DNA from: Hanleya hanleyi
Taxonomy: Eukaryota > Mollusca > Polyplacophora > Lepidopleurida > Hanleyidae
Assembly (NCBI GenBank): GCA_036873755.1
Contig: JAVTVY010019500.1
Span: forward strand, 1 to 64,000
Length of the DNA stretch: 64,000 bases
Direction of reading: 5' to 3'
A program made the translations under genes and the position numbers. Under the pieces are notes generated by a model. That model saw only the letters and a program-made list of their open reading frames with translations. It had not been told where the DNA came from and searched no databases. Below are positions 10,926-22,913 of the stretch, piece by piece. Within the stretch, counting starts at the first letter, position 1. Each line of letters opens with the position of its first letter.

Positions 10926-13520
10926 AAACTGACACTGTGAACAAGCTGTGGTGACAAAGTGCCAAAAAATCACCAGTAACTTATCGTTCCCTTAAACTGA
11001 TTATACTGGTGACGTTTGTAAAAATCAGCGTTTAGATGCCCCAAATGTGTTTCCGCTAGTGGTGACAAATAAAGAAATGACCGATTATATCTGGGCGGTT
11101 GATCTTTAATGTCAAGGCCCGAGGCAGTGGTAGAGATTAATGTTCGTGCGGCAGGATGGGTGTGTCTCTTATCCGTATTATCGGTGACGCGCAGACGACA
11201 GCGGGGTTTAACTATCCATATCTGCTGCTAATCACCAAATATGAGTGGAAATCAGCAAGAAGGGTTCGTAAGTACAGATACGGTCTCGATTGTATCTCAT
11301 TTGCTGAGTAAAGCTGTGCTAAGACAAAATTATTTCATTTAACTTGAAATAGCAGCGCAAACCTGGGGTGGAGTACGGCATGGCCTACTGAATATTTACG
11401 ACGTTTATAAATTGGCGGAGGGGGAAGAGATTCTTTCTGCCCAGTGGCAAAAGTAGGAGAATTAGAGAGGGGTGAGGAGGCGAGGTGGGAAGGGGTGACG
11501 GGGACGCGTTTCATTGTAGCCCATTATACCATCCAATCATGCTGAATTTATTTTATCAAGCATACGTTAAATTTATCTTTAGCCAATTTTCAAAATTCTA
11601 GGCCGGTACATACTCTTCAGATCTTGCTTTTCCAAGCGTAGTCGTTGTTTGATGTCTTTCAGTGATTCGGTGTCTATAACTATCAAGAACACACACACGC
11701 ACAGTTACAACAAAAAATGGCTGAAGTGGGTTTGTCACAGTAATGTTGGTTTGGAGGTATTAATATTATGAGAGTCCTTTCCGTATTTAGAAAAAAAGTT
11801 CATTGCCATATATTACACCACCTTTCGCCCACTGCACTCCGCCACTGGTTTTCGTTAAATTTGTAACAATTACTATATAATGAACGGACCACGTATTCTC
11901 ATTGAAACGGCCATTCGACGAGTCACGTGATGACCGAACAATTATTTTGTTTTTCATATCGCCTCACAATCGCATCGGTGATACATCATTGTTGGGTACC
12001 AGGTACAAACATTTTTAATTTTCTTGATCGTCTTAATGCACATTTCGATAAATTTCGTAATTTTGTTGATTATACATTGAGGAAGAGGTGTTCCAAATTT
12101 CGTTGAAACAGACGGCTCCTATCATATTATTTTCATTTTTCTTGTGTAATTTCGTACATGAACGACAGCTCCCCCCCCCCTCACGCCTAATCGACACACA
12201 GCCACTCTGTTTCGTTCTGTTTTACCTGAATCTTCAAAAAATTATTGCGCATATATTAAGCAATGTGTCTGCCAAATTTTGTTGAAATAGACGGTTATCG
12301 TGAATTGTTATTTTAAGTCCCGGTATTAAACAAGACAAATCACCCCATATACCACCTCATCTTTTCAACCACAGAGGCAATTATGGTAGAGAATATATTG
12401 CTTGGTTGCATGGTTGTTATCTCACAACTAAACCGACATTTGATGTACAAGTACATACATATTTCATATACACACTATCTACGCCTCATTTCTGTTCATA
12501 TTTGCTATGGCGTCTTACTCACTGTCAATTTGTAGCACTGTGTGTTTGTAGCGTATAAAACCTGAATCATGTTCATGGTTATTTATCCTGGACTGTGACA
12601 ATCTATCACAAACACATGAATTATATTCCCATGAATAACTCTGAGTGCCATTGCTTCTTGTGGGCAGGATGTAATTGCATAGTTTTGGGGAGCATCCTTG
12701 TCGACGCCATTATAAAAGTACTGAAAATAACTTTGTTTCCTTTCAACCACACGAATGTGATGATTTGTGGAGTTGAGAGTTGCAATCAGTGGTATTCCAC
12801 TCCTTCCGTATCAGCTCACATCGGTACATATTTTGAAGGCAGATGTACATTGATCACTCCTCACACCCTTATCTTCAGATCTATCGGTCAACTTGTATCT
12901 CGAATATTGACAAGTTCCCAGTTTGTTTACTTTACATTCATTTCAAACTGCCACGTTCATCGTGTTACGTGATACAGCGTAATCGGAGCATTGGCATGTA
13001 ATTTTTGTTCAGTCTACTGTGTTCTCAAAGGAGTACATGTAGTGCAACTACTTGGATCTCTTACTTGCCAATTCAGCCCGAAATAACATGGATAGAATGG
13101 ACATTTCCCCACTTAGACACTTCGAATTGAACCCATAGAAAAATAAGAATAGTTATGCCTTTCAGTGTTATATTTCAGATAATGTTTAGCGACCATATAG
13201 TGGACATGAATATAGCACAATATTCATGTACGACATTTGGTATTTCTTTTGAACAGTATAACAGGTGCGTTTAATATCATTGGTATATAGTACAGACAGG
13301 CTCTTCTTTGTTTTCCCAATAAGTGAAGGTGGACAGTTTTCCGTGCTTCAATGAGAAATAATAGGCCATTTGTGTGTGTGTGATTTTTTTGTTGTAAATG
13401 ACATTTTTATATTCTGGGTTAAAGATGGAGCGAGCAACTGTCCAATGGGGAATTCTCCGAGTGGAAAATGTCCGTACCCATATAAGCCCTTATACAATAG
13501 TGAGTGATAGGCTGAGGCTC
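10926..13520. other. No recognised gene
   Basis: Short frames only. The longest (about 125 codons at 12595-12972, plus strand) shows no domain and is biased to Ile, Ser, Thr and Cys as random AT-rich frames are. A C10 run lies near 12170. Confidence 0.5.
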
Positions 13521-14578
13521 AACAGAATCCATTTCAAAAAGGGAAAATCCAAAATTCCCTTTTTTGGCTTATTTTCAGCAAATTGAAGTCCATTTGACTA
13601 TATATTGCTATTTGAATCCATCATTTTGTGAAAAGTGGGGTTGAATAACTTGGTTTCTCTGAAATTGAGAGAGTAACGTTACTCTCAAAGAGAATATTCA
13701 CAATAATGGCCTCCATGATGAGTAATGATACTCCCCGTTTTCAAACTTTGAGCCACTGGTAAAACTGTTGCGAGTAACGTTACTCTCACAGAGAGAATAA
13801 CAGTGATATTGGCTCTCCAAGATGAGTAGCGCTACTCTCATTTTTCTGATATATAGAATTTGTGCCACTTTTAAAAGTGTTGAGAGTAACGTTACTCTCA
13901 GGGCTTGATTTGGAAAGCCTACACGTCTTGCCTTCCTATTACCTTATCCTTTGTGAGATCTGATGCTTGTTAGAACAGCTGGGAGTAACGTTACTCTCTG
14001 AAAGAGTCCTTTCAGATAAACTGGAATAATAGTCTATCTGAACCTTCCAGTTTCAGCAAGTGCAATCTCACGGCCTCAATCACTACATAATTTTCTAATT
14101 CTGCCTTATCATATACATGCAGTATTCGTACCCAATAGTCAATATATCCTCCTCAATATTTTGATAATTTCGATGTTTCTGTAAAATTGCTATTATTCAG
14201 AGTCGTGTACAATCAACTCAGACAAGTGGTCTCTTTTAGAGTTTCAGGATCCTCTATATGAATACAATTCATAATTATTATTCCTACGAATTAGGCTACC
14301 ATTTGCAAATTGTCCGGTAATGAGTGAGTGAGTCAGTCAGTCAGTCAGTCAGTCCATCCGAATCCTTTCGCCGGCAAAAGAAGGAGAACCGCTGACATTA
14401 GAACCTTGACGTTTGGCATGAACGTGAATTAGGGCATTGTTACCAGCAAGTTCTGAGCTGACCGAATTCTGATGAAAATTTGATTTATTATAATTAGTTT
14501 TTTTATTATTTATGGATGGCTCACCGAGTGCACTGTCATGCCCATCGGGAATCCGTGGATGTATGTTTCACTGTGACT
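13521..14578. repeat. Outer arm A of the large inverted repeat
   Basis: Position 13521 pairs with 38073 and 14578 pairs with about 36804: the whole stretch is the reverse complement of 36804-38073, allowing for a tandem expansion in the right arm. Shared landmarks include CAAAAAGGGAAAATCC, the 18-bp palindromes, GGATCCTCTATATGAATAC, the CAGT/GACT simple repeat and GGCTCACCGAGTGCACTG. Arm A' ends exactly where the truncated LTR begins (38073/38074). Confidence 0.9.
13669..13998. repeat. Array of 18-bp palindromes GAGAGTAACGTTACTCTC
   Basis: Perfect or near-perfect palindromes lie at 13669-13686, 13770-13787, 13882-13899 and 13981-13998, about 100-112 bp apart, with a related palindrome GAGTAGCGCTACTC at 13824-13837. 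Intervening sequence is not repeated at comparable identity, so the palindrome itself appears conserved. The same array occurs inverted in arm A'. Confidence 0.9.
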
Positions 14579-14581
14579 TCT

Positions 14582-14725
14582 GAATCACGTTAGACACACC
14601 GGTTCTCGTAAAATCACCGAAGGTAAGCGACTTTGTGCCCGGTCAAGACTTGGGTGGGTGACCTCGTGCTGTATTGCTGGGCGGATAAGTGTCCAGGGTA
14701 ATAGGAACTGGGGGCGATAATAGTT
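14582..14725 (+). mobile_element. 5S-derived SINE, second copy (truncated)
   Basis: ATCACGTTAGACACACCGGTTCTCGT followed by the 5S-like A and C boxes (GACTTGGGTGGGTGACC) and GTGTCCAGGGTAATAGGAA parallels the copy at 5709. It lacks the (ACTC)n tail, and its boxes are more diverged. It abuts the inner end of arm A. Confidence 0.75.
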
Positions 14726-14874
14726 GCTACGCTAATGACTCACTAGCGGTGACATCTGGGAAAGTTAATAGTACTCACTATCAATTAGAGACTGCTATAT
14801 GAATTCTCTCACGGTAGTACATAGGGTCCCCAAGTCATCTCTCGAGTACACAATTAAATCATTAAATCATGACG

Positions 14875-15050
14875 TTAGTCACACTGCCATGTTAACCAGT
14901 ATCTATACAAATTCAAGGAGTGAGTGAGTGAATATGATTTAATGTCGCTTTCAACACTATTTCAGGCATATCACGACGTTGGATTCTATTCAAATTTGTG
15001 TTTGCTGTGAACAATGTTTTTAAAGGCGAAATTCAGAGCTTTGGTAAAGA
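14875..15050 (-). repeat. Arm B with a SINE tail
   Basis: This is the reverse complement of 35505-35598 plus 36363-36395. It includes GAGTGAGTGAGTGAATATG and GTCGCTTTCAAC, the reverse of a (ACTC)n SINE tail. In the right arm the same SINE is split by a reverse-transcriptase element, so the left copy is the empty-site version. Confidence 0.75.
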
Positions 15051-15099
15051 GTAGAATTGGCGAATTCTCGATTAATTCATATAATCTCTTATATACATG

Positions 15100-15605
15100 G
15101 CAGCGTGACTAACGTCACAGGACCTACGAAGTAGGGTTTGATATAATGTAAGTGTGTACCTTGACCTAAGACATGTTTCTGTCAATTTTGGGGTTTATAG
15201 GTCACCTAAGTAGGTCAAATTTTCATCAGAAGTATATCAGCTCAGAACTTTCTGGTAACAGTCCCTAATGCACGTTCATGTCAAAAATTAAGGTTCGTAG
15301 GAATATGGTAGACGGTCGAGAGATGACTTCGGGACCCTCTGTCCAGAAATACAGACGGTCGAGAGATGACTTGGGGGCCCTCTATCTAGAAATAACCTAA
15401 AATCCTCTCAAAATTTTGTGGTTTATAAGTCACATAAGTAGGTCAGCTAAAAAATTGCTGGTAACAGACCCCTAATGCACGTTCATGCCAAAATCAAGGT
15501 TCTAATGTCTACGGTTCTTCTTATTTTGCCGACGAAAGGATTCGGATGGACTGACTCATTACCGGACAATCGGCAAAATTATGAGAGCCTACTTCGTAGG
15601 AATAA
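15100..15605. repeat. Degenerate direct repeats
   Basis: Two diverged copies, at about 15180-15330 and 15411-15560, share AAGTAGGTCA, CTGGTAACAG, CCTAATGCACGTTCATG and AAGGTTC. The same block also occurs inside arm A' at about 36904-37030, including GCCGACGAAAGGATTCGGATGG. No coding potential. Confidence 0.6.
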
Positions 15606-15624
15606 TTTGGTTAATCGATCTCAT

Positions 15625-16231
15625 CTGACAGTTATGCATGATATATCTATATTTACATGTATATATTTTAATAGCGCATGTTTGTTAGAAAGCTCAACAC
15701 AGCAATTGCATTATTATTCATAGCGTATTATGGGCAGAGAGATGAAAAGTTATCAAGGAACATAATCTATTTTATACAAATAGTATACACGGAATTGTAT
15801 TGAGATTGAAGTTCACAACATATCAGTTTTCCATACCTGTTTTTTAGCCTTGGCTATGACCCTTGAACCCAGAAGGTTGAGAAGATTATTAGATTTACAG
15901 ATCTGCCATGAGCCATTTAAGAAACACAACTTACTTCATGTTTGGACTGCTTTCAAATACAGACCAGTGTATTTAAACTTCACAGGCAGACTTATGATAT
16001 AGGTCAAGTTGTTAGCTGACCACATCCTAGCTGCCTGTCCAGGGTGACCTATCCAAACACTGGTCAAATAAGTTTCACTCTCCCAGTGCGGGGTCAGCTG
16101 GCTTGGTTCATGCAGTTAAGAATCCAGCACACAGATTATTATTTTGAAAGGGAAGATACATTTGTACCCCAGAGATATGAAATCTGGATTCTGTGTGAAA
16201 AACAGTTTCAATTATAGTGAACAAACTAGCA
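15625..16231. repeat. Arm C of the large inverted repeat
   Basis: The reverse complement of 28640-28965 plus 29826-30155, with landmarks AGATGAAAAGTTATCAAGGAAC, CCTTGAACCCAGAAGG and GTATTTAAACTTCACAGGCAGAC. The right arm is interrupted at 28966-29825. Its inner boundary is the insertion site of the TIR transposon at 16241. Confidence 0.85.
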
Positions 16232-16240
16232 TGGAAGAGC

Positions 16241-19079
16241 GGGACACCCTAGTTCAAGTTTCAAGTTTCCTAAGTTCCCTAGTTCCAAGTTCCCAAGTTC
16301 CAAGTTCCAGCTCCGTAGTTCCAAGCTCCAGTTTCCCCAAGCTCCCCCTCCGAAGTTTCAAGCTCCAGTTCCCCCAAGCCCCACCTCCAAAGTTCAAAAG
16401 CTACAGTCCAAAAGCTCCCAGATCCAAATACTCCAAAATAAAAAGGCTTGAGGGGTAATAAATGACAAGCTCCATGGTTTTAGAAAGATCGCTACCGGTA
16501 CTGTCCAACATTTAGTATAAACCTCTCGTAATACAGGGCATGTCTTCTAATAATATTTCTTTACAATACTTGTATATGTTTCGGTACATTTTTAGTACCG
16601 GTCATTACCGTTCGGCGGTAAGTGTGCATAGAAATGATTCACGGATATCAAATTACTGCACCTTTCCCTGGATCCAATCAGGAATCAGGCTTGTTCTGTT
16701 TGTAAGCAATTTTATTACATCTATATCTCAAGTCCATTCTGATGAGAAAAATTCCATTATTTGATTTAGATAATTCCTGTCCAGAGTCTACTTATCAGGG
16801 ATTCCCTACCTGCACGGTCATATATCCATCACTATTACGCAACCAAAGTTATGTTGTGTCTATATTCTGGATTATCACTTTGTTTCATGTGCAGTCATTT
16901 AGATACCTGGCAGCCTTTGACTTATCTTATGTACATATTCTCACTAGGTCTCCCACAACCTGTGTAAACACGGTAATCTGCTCGAGCAATATAATCAGTT
17001 TATTGTCAATGTGTGTACTTCTAATAGTACAGGGGCTCCAATTGCGTGTGTGTGTTGGGAATGGAAGGGGGGGGGGGGAGCGTCAACTTCACGCATACAG
17101 AACTACATGTCGTGTTTGTAATCATCACATCAGCCACAAACGGTAAACTATTATGTGATTTTATTGATGCAGCTCGGTTTCACAGAAGCCATAATCATCG
17201 GTTGCGACCACCGATAGGTGGCCGTCCATGGCTCTGTACAAAGCAATTCAAATTTTCAAAAGTCAACAAATAGAAATATGAAGCTGCGCATCTGAAAACC
17301 CCTCGGCTCTGGGCGCCAGCCATTCATAATTTATTCAATTTAAACCAAGGTGTCAGGAACACCAAGCTGTCGAGTGACAAATATACAGTTTATCAAAAAT
17401 TTTGCAATTAGAAATGGCCCGTAAGGTTTCCATCCGATCAGAGAAACCAGTATTCATTACATAAGTCTCTTGATGCATCGATGATGTATACCAAATTTTA
17501 CTTCGCGCATTTGAACGGTATATCAGAGATAAACAGCATTAACGATGTCGCATAAATTAAAGATAGCCGTCCATCCTTTCCGCCACTCAGAGGGATTGAT
17601 ATTCATTCATGCAAGTCTATTCATACATCGATGCTGTATACCAAGTTTCGTATAGAACACTTACATGGTATCAGAGATATATATCATTAAAAATTAAATA
17701 TGGCCGCTAAGGTTTCCACCGAATCAGGGAAACTGGTTTGGTCATTTGTTTGAAGTTTCTTGATGCATTCATCATCTATACCAAGTTTCGCAAAATGGTA
17801 CCCGAGATACACAAGATTAATGGTTTCACATAAATTAAAGATAGCCGCCAAAGTTTCAAAAGGGTTCTGGTTCACGAGCATATGGGTGTGCACTGCAAGT
17901 TTGGTGTACCTAGGGTGAGCCGCTCTAAAGATATCTGGGTAACGATAAAGGTGTGATGGACGGACGGACATATATGACGACAACACTATCCTTCGGACAA
18001 ATTTTGGCCGAGGGGTAAAAAATCGAAACAATGCTGACGATTATATGAATTACATAACTGAGAAATCTTCGAAATGAAACTAATTACCGTCCATTCATAC
18101 ATACCTCTAATTTGGGCTGCTGATGTGTAAGTGAATCGCGGTAATTCGATATATATGGGGTACCGGTATCTAGTGATTAAGAGGGTCAATGCGACAGTCC
18201 GAATCATAAGAGGAACAAGACGGGTATATGATGAATACAAGAAATCGGATGACCGGTCGCATTTGTCATGTTTGTAAAAGAAAGTTCAGTCGCGTATCAT
18301 AGGCTTATTGTCGATGTGTTGACCGAATAGCCCCAGTCAAATCATACCACGATACCACATTTGTTAGTACACACATTTGTTTCAACAGAATATTTACCAC
18401 ATCATCCAATTATTTCTGCATAAAAGCATGGTAATGTACCCCCCTCTACTCATTACTTACTTTCCCTGATCCCACAGCTATCCTGACGCGTATTCACGGT
18501 CTTCCGACCTCCAAAAATCTGATAAGATGGGCATTTGAATTTGAGAGATAAGGATGACCTCATATCTATCCCAGCGAAGTTTCACAACAAAAGAAACAGA
18601 TCGATTGTAAAATTATAAGACGGAAGTGTGTAATCTAAGTTCCCCTACAGAGGATGGATAGGACTTTCTTCCATTTAAAGTTATTTTCCATGGGCGATCT
18701 GTGCTATCCTGAAGGATGTTTTCACAAACTTCTAATCCCCCCAAAAATTGGTTCCAGTAGGTGTTGGATGCGGCCTATTTTAATCTGTAATCTATAATCA
18801 GTGAGCTCCACAACAATTCAAAACATATGTTGAACAGGCTGGGCAGTAACATTATAATAAGGGCTGATTGACAATGGCATATGTGTTATGCCTCTTAAAC
18901 AACCATATGTGTATCATATCTGGGAGCTTTGGTTCTGGGAGCTTTTGAACTGTAGCTTTTGAACTTTGGAGGTGGGGATTGGGGGGAACTGGAGCTTGGA
19001 ACTACCGAGCTGGAACTTGGAACTTGGGAACTTGGAACTAGGGAACTTAGGAAACTTGAAACATGAACTAGGGTGTCCC
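16241..19079. mobile_element. TIR transposon copy L with 9-bp TSD, non-autonomous
   Basis: Ends are GGGACACCCTAGTTCA and TGAACTAGGGTGTCCC. The flanks TGGAAGAGC (16232-16240 and 19080-19088) are a 9-bp target-site duplication. The homologous arm near 28625 carries the unoccupied site (TGGAAGGGC once), proving insertion. The sub-terminal ~180 bp on each side is built from AGTTCCAAGTTCC-like units. The interior holds about three ~155-bp tandem repeats (17400-17880) and GGACGGACGGAC. No transposase frame. GGG termini with a 9-bp TSD would fit Mutator-like elements, but that is inference. Confidence 0.9.
17400..17885. repeat. ~155-bp internal tandem repeats of element L
   Basis: About three diverged copies carrying AATTAAAGATAGCCGCC, GGTTTCCA..GATCAG, CTTGATGCATCGATGATG and TATACCAAGTTTCG in the same order. 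The matching array appears inverted in copy R at about 21120-21620. Confidence 0.75.
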
Positions 19080-19088
19080 TGGAAGAGC

Positions 19089-19868
19089 GGGGTTAATCAG
19101 CTAAAAATTAAGTACGTTAACTACAATCAACCAAAATGAAGGTATAAATTCAGAAACATGACACATAATCAAACTCTCTGAACCGAGTTTAGAACCACCA
19201 TTCATTTTTGTGATGGGTAATAATAGTCATTACCATATGAGACAATGGCAATTGTTCCCTTTGCCCATACCTCATTTTGTGTGTCAACAATTCATTTTCT
19301 TTTCCAGATGATGACATATTGGGCGTCAAAAGCAGCAACACTGACTAATAACCTTAATTGACGCTTGAGGTTTATAATTCCCATAGCCTTGAAGAAAATC
19401 ATATATAAATGCTGCACCAGTGATATCAGCCTATTATGCTCACAGTACGATGGAGTGCCGAGGTACCGATACATCCATCTCTTCATTCACTACTGGTTAC
19501 TGTTAGTGGTGAATTTGAAAGTTGGTTCGATATGAAATCAGAATATAATACAGCAAAGCTAGTGGGTACTGTATCAAAATGATATCATTTAACGTTAGGA
19601 TATTTTAAGAGCTGTCACCTTTCAAGATTCTACGTCATGTTACCCGAATTTCTTGAAAGTCTCTCCGAAAATTGAAAAGCCTGGCAAATTATTGTCTCGA
19701 AAAACACCGAGTTCGAGAAAATAAACAAGGAAGATAAGATAAGAAATTTGACGATAACACCGCAAACAAATTCAGCGTTCTAAGTCCCCCGCACATAGAG
19801 TTTTGCTCCTGGAATGATGCTGATTTCTCCCATACTGAAATTATCTCCCTCAGCACTGGTCTAAACTA
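19089..19868. repeat. Arm H of the large inverted repeat
   Basis: The reverse complement of about 27695-28625 (GACGTAGAATCTTGAAAGGTG, CGGCACTCCATCGTACTG, CAATTAAGGTTATTAGTCAG). C and H are contiguous in the right arm, which shows that L (16241-19079) was inserted between them. Minus-strand frame 19292-19486 and plus-strand frame 28082-28342 are the same sequence in the two arms and look non-coding. Confidence 0.85.
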
Positions 19869-22800
19869 GGGGACGCCCTAGTTCAAGTTTCAAGTTTCCC
19901 AAGTTCCCTAGTTCCCAATTCCCAAGTTCCAAGTTCCAGCTCGGTAGTTCCAAGCTCCAGTTCCCCCCAATCCCCACCTCCAAAGTTCAAAAGCTACAGT
20001 TCAAAAGCTCCCAGAACCAAAGCTCCCAGATATGATACACATATGGTTGTTTAAGAGGCATAACACATATCCGATTGTCAATCTTATAATGTTACTTATT
20101 ATAATGTTACTATCTAGCCTGTTCAACACATGTTTTGAATTGTTGTGGAGCTCGCTGATTATAGATTACAGATTAAAATAAGCCGCATCTAACACCTACT
20201 GGAACCAATATTTTGGGGGGGGGATTAGAAGTTTGTGAAAACATCCTTCAGGATAGCACAGATCGCCCATGGAAAATAACTTTAAATGGAAGAAAGTCCT
20301 ATCCATCCTCTGTAAAGGAACTTAGATTACACACTTCCGTCTTATAATTTTACAATCGATCTGTTTCTTTTGTTGTAAAACTTCGCTGGGATAGCTAGGA
20401 GGTCACAGAAAGTGACCATCCTTCTCTCTCAAATTCAAATGCCCATCTTATTACAATTTTGGAGGTCGGAAGACCGTGAATACGCGTCAGGATAGCTGGG
20501 GGATCAGGGAAAATAAGTAAGGAGTAGAGGGGGAACATTACCATGCCTTTATGCAGAAATAATTGGATGATTTGCTAAATATTCTGTTGAAACAGAACTT
20601 TTCGATGTATGTGTGCACTAACAAATGTAGTATCGTGGTATGATTTGACTGGGGCTATTCGGTCAACACATCGGCAATAAGCCGGTGATAACGCGACTAA
20701 ACTTTCTTTTTCAAACATGACAAATGCGACCGGTCATCAAATTTCTTGTATTCATCATATACCAGTCTTGTTCCCCTTGTGATTCGGACTGTCGCATTGA
20801 CCCCCTTGATCACTAGATACAGGTACCCTACATATATCGAATTACCGCGATTCACTTGCACATCAGCAGCCAAAATTAGAGGTATGTATGAAAAGACGGC
20901 AATTAGTTTCATTTCAAAGATTTCTCAGTTATGTAATTCATAAAATCGTCAGCATTGTCTCGAGTTTTTACCCCTCGACCAAATTGCGTTGTCGTCATAC
21001 ATGTATGCGTCCGTCCGTCCGTCCATCAAACCTTTTTCGTTACCCAGATATCTTTAGAACGGCTTACCCTAGGCACACCAAACTTGCAGTGCACACCCAT
21101 ATGCTCGTGAACCAGAGCCCTATTGAATCTGGTCCCGATTGGTTGGAAACTTTGGCGGTCATCTTTAATCTATGCGAAATCATTAATGATCTCTATCTCT
21201 GATACCGTTCAACTGCTCAATGTAAAATTTGGTATACATTATCGATGCATCAAGAGACTTACGATGACTGACAGATCTGGTTTGCGTGGAAATCTTGGTG
21301 GCCATCTTTAATTTATGCAAAATCTTCAATGATGTATATCTCTGATACAATTTAATTTTGAGTGTTCTATACGAAACTTGGTATACAGCATCTATGTATG
21401 AAGAGACTTGCATGAATGAATAATCATATCAGTCCCTCTGAGTGGCGAGAAGGATGGACGGCCATCTTTAATTTATGCGACATCATTAATGCTGTTTATC
21501 TCTGATACCGTTCAAATGCTCGAAGTAAAACTTGGTATACATCATCGATGCATCAAGGGACTTATGTAATGAATACTGGTTTCTCTGATTGGATGGAAAC
21601 CTTAGGGACCATTTCTAATTGCAACATTTTTGATAATCAGTATATTTGTCACTTGACAGCCTGGTGTTCCTGACACCTTGGTTCAAATTGAATAAATTAT
21701 GAATGGCTGGCGCCCAGTGCCGAGGGGTTTTCAGATGCGCAGCTTCGTATTTCTATTTGTCGACTTTTGAAAACTTGAATTGTTTTATACAGAGCCATGG
21801 ACGTCCACCTATCGGTGGTTGCAACCGTTGAGTATGGCTTTCTGTAAAACCGAACTGCATCAATAAAATTACATAACAGTTAATTACCGTTTGTGGCTGA
21901 TGTGATGATTACAAACACGCCATGTAGTTCTGGCAAGCGTGAAGTTGACGTCCCTCCCCCCTCCCCCCATATCGCTGCACATGAAACAAAGTGATAATCC
22001 AGAATATAGACACAGCATAACTTTGGTTGCGTAATAGTGACGGATATATGACAGTGCAGGTGGGGAATCCCTGAGAGGTAGACTCTGGACAGGAATTATC
22101 TAAATCAAATAATGGAATTTGACTCATCAGAATGGACTGGAGATATGGATGTAATACAATTGCTTACAAATAGGATAAGGCTGATTTCAGACTGAATCCA
22201 GGGAAAGGTGCAGTAGTTTGATATCCGTGAATCATCAAAAGGCTTCATTTTCTGAAATTACACTGGAACTGAACACAAGGGATGTTGCAGATGTATAAAG
22301 GGTATAGCAAAGGCTAACAAGAGGAAACATAAGAGATGGATTCCGACTCCAGGTTTGTATGATTTAATCATCATTTCTGTATACCAGCATTGAGAGCTGA
22401 AAAATTTATATTCGAGTCATTTTAAGTTTTCAGGGGCAAATGATCATGTCAACTTTCAATTATTGGCCAGCTGAGGTCTACATACAGAAAGGATATGCGA
22501 TGTTTACAAAGAAATGTGTGTGAAGTTTAATAACTGTTTTAATCCATCTTATTTTTCTTCGGGTTTACATTGTGGACTGTCAGCATCAAATATTGCCAAT
22601 TGTATCTGATAGATCAAAATGTTCTGCTTGCCTCAATTTCTATGCACACTTACCGCCGAACGGTAATGACCGGTACAACAAAAAAGACCCGCCGATGCTA
22701 AAAATTTACCGAAACATATTATTATTAGGAGAAATGCCCTGTATTACGAGAGGTTTAGTACTAGATGTTGAATAGTACCGGTACTCCGCAAGCCTTTTTA

Positions 22801-22913
22801 TCTGGGAGTACTTGGGTCTGGGAGCTTTTGAACTGTAGCTTTTGGGGGAACTGGAGCTTGAAACTTCGGAAGGGGAGCTTGGGGTAACTGGAGCTTGGAA
22901 CTGGGAAGAGAAC
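19869..22913. mobile_element. TIR transposon copy R, inverted relative to L, right end truncated
   Basis: It begins GGGGACGCCCTAGTTCAAG and runs as the reverse complement of L throughout: AGTTCC block, GGATGGATAGGAC region, TCCGTCCGTCC, the 155-bp repeats, AATGGCTGGCGCCCAG, and the TTACCG/CGGTAA region. The final AGTTCC block breaks off at about 22913, where the foldback MITE begins, so the right terminus is missing. L and R are separated by 789 bp (arm H). Confidence 0.88.

Noticed and set aside
12595..12972. Small protein gene
   Set aside because: No domain, low-complexity AT-driven composition, no splice or start support.
16742..17146. Conserved protein (IPLFDLDNSCPES...) shared with 21909-22127
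   Set aside because: The two frames lie in inverted copies L and R of one transposon; DNA identity explains the match, and the C-terminal parts diverge.
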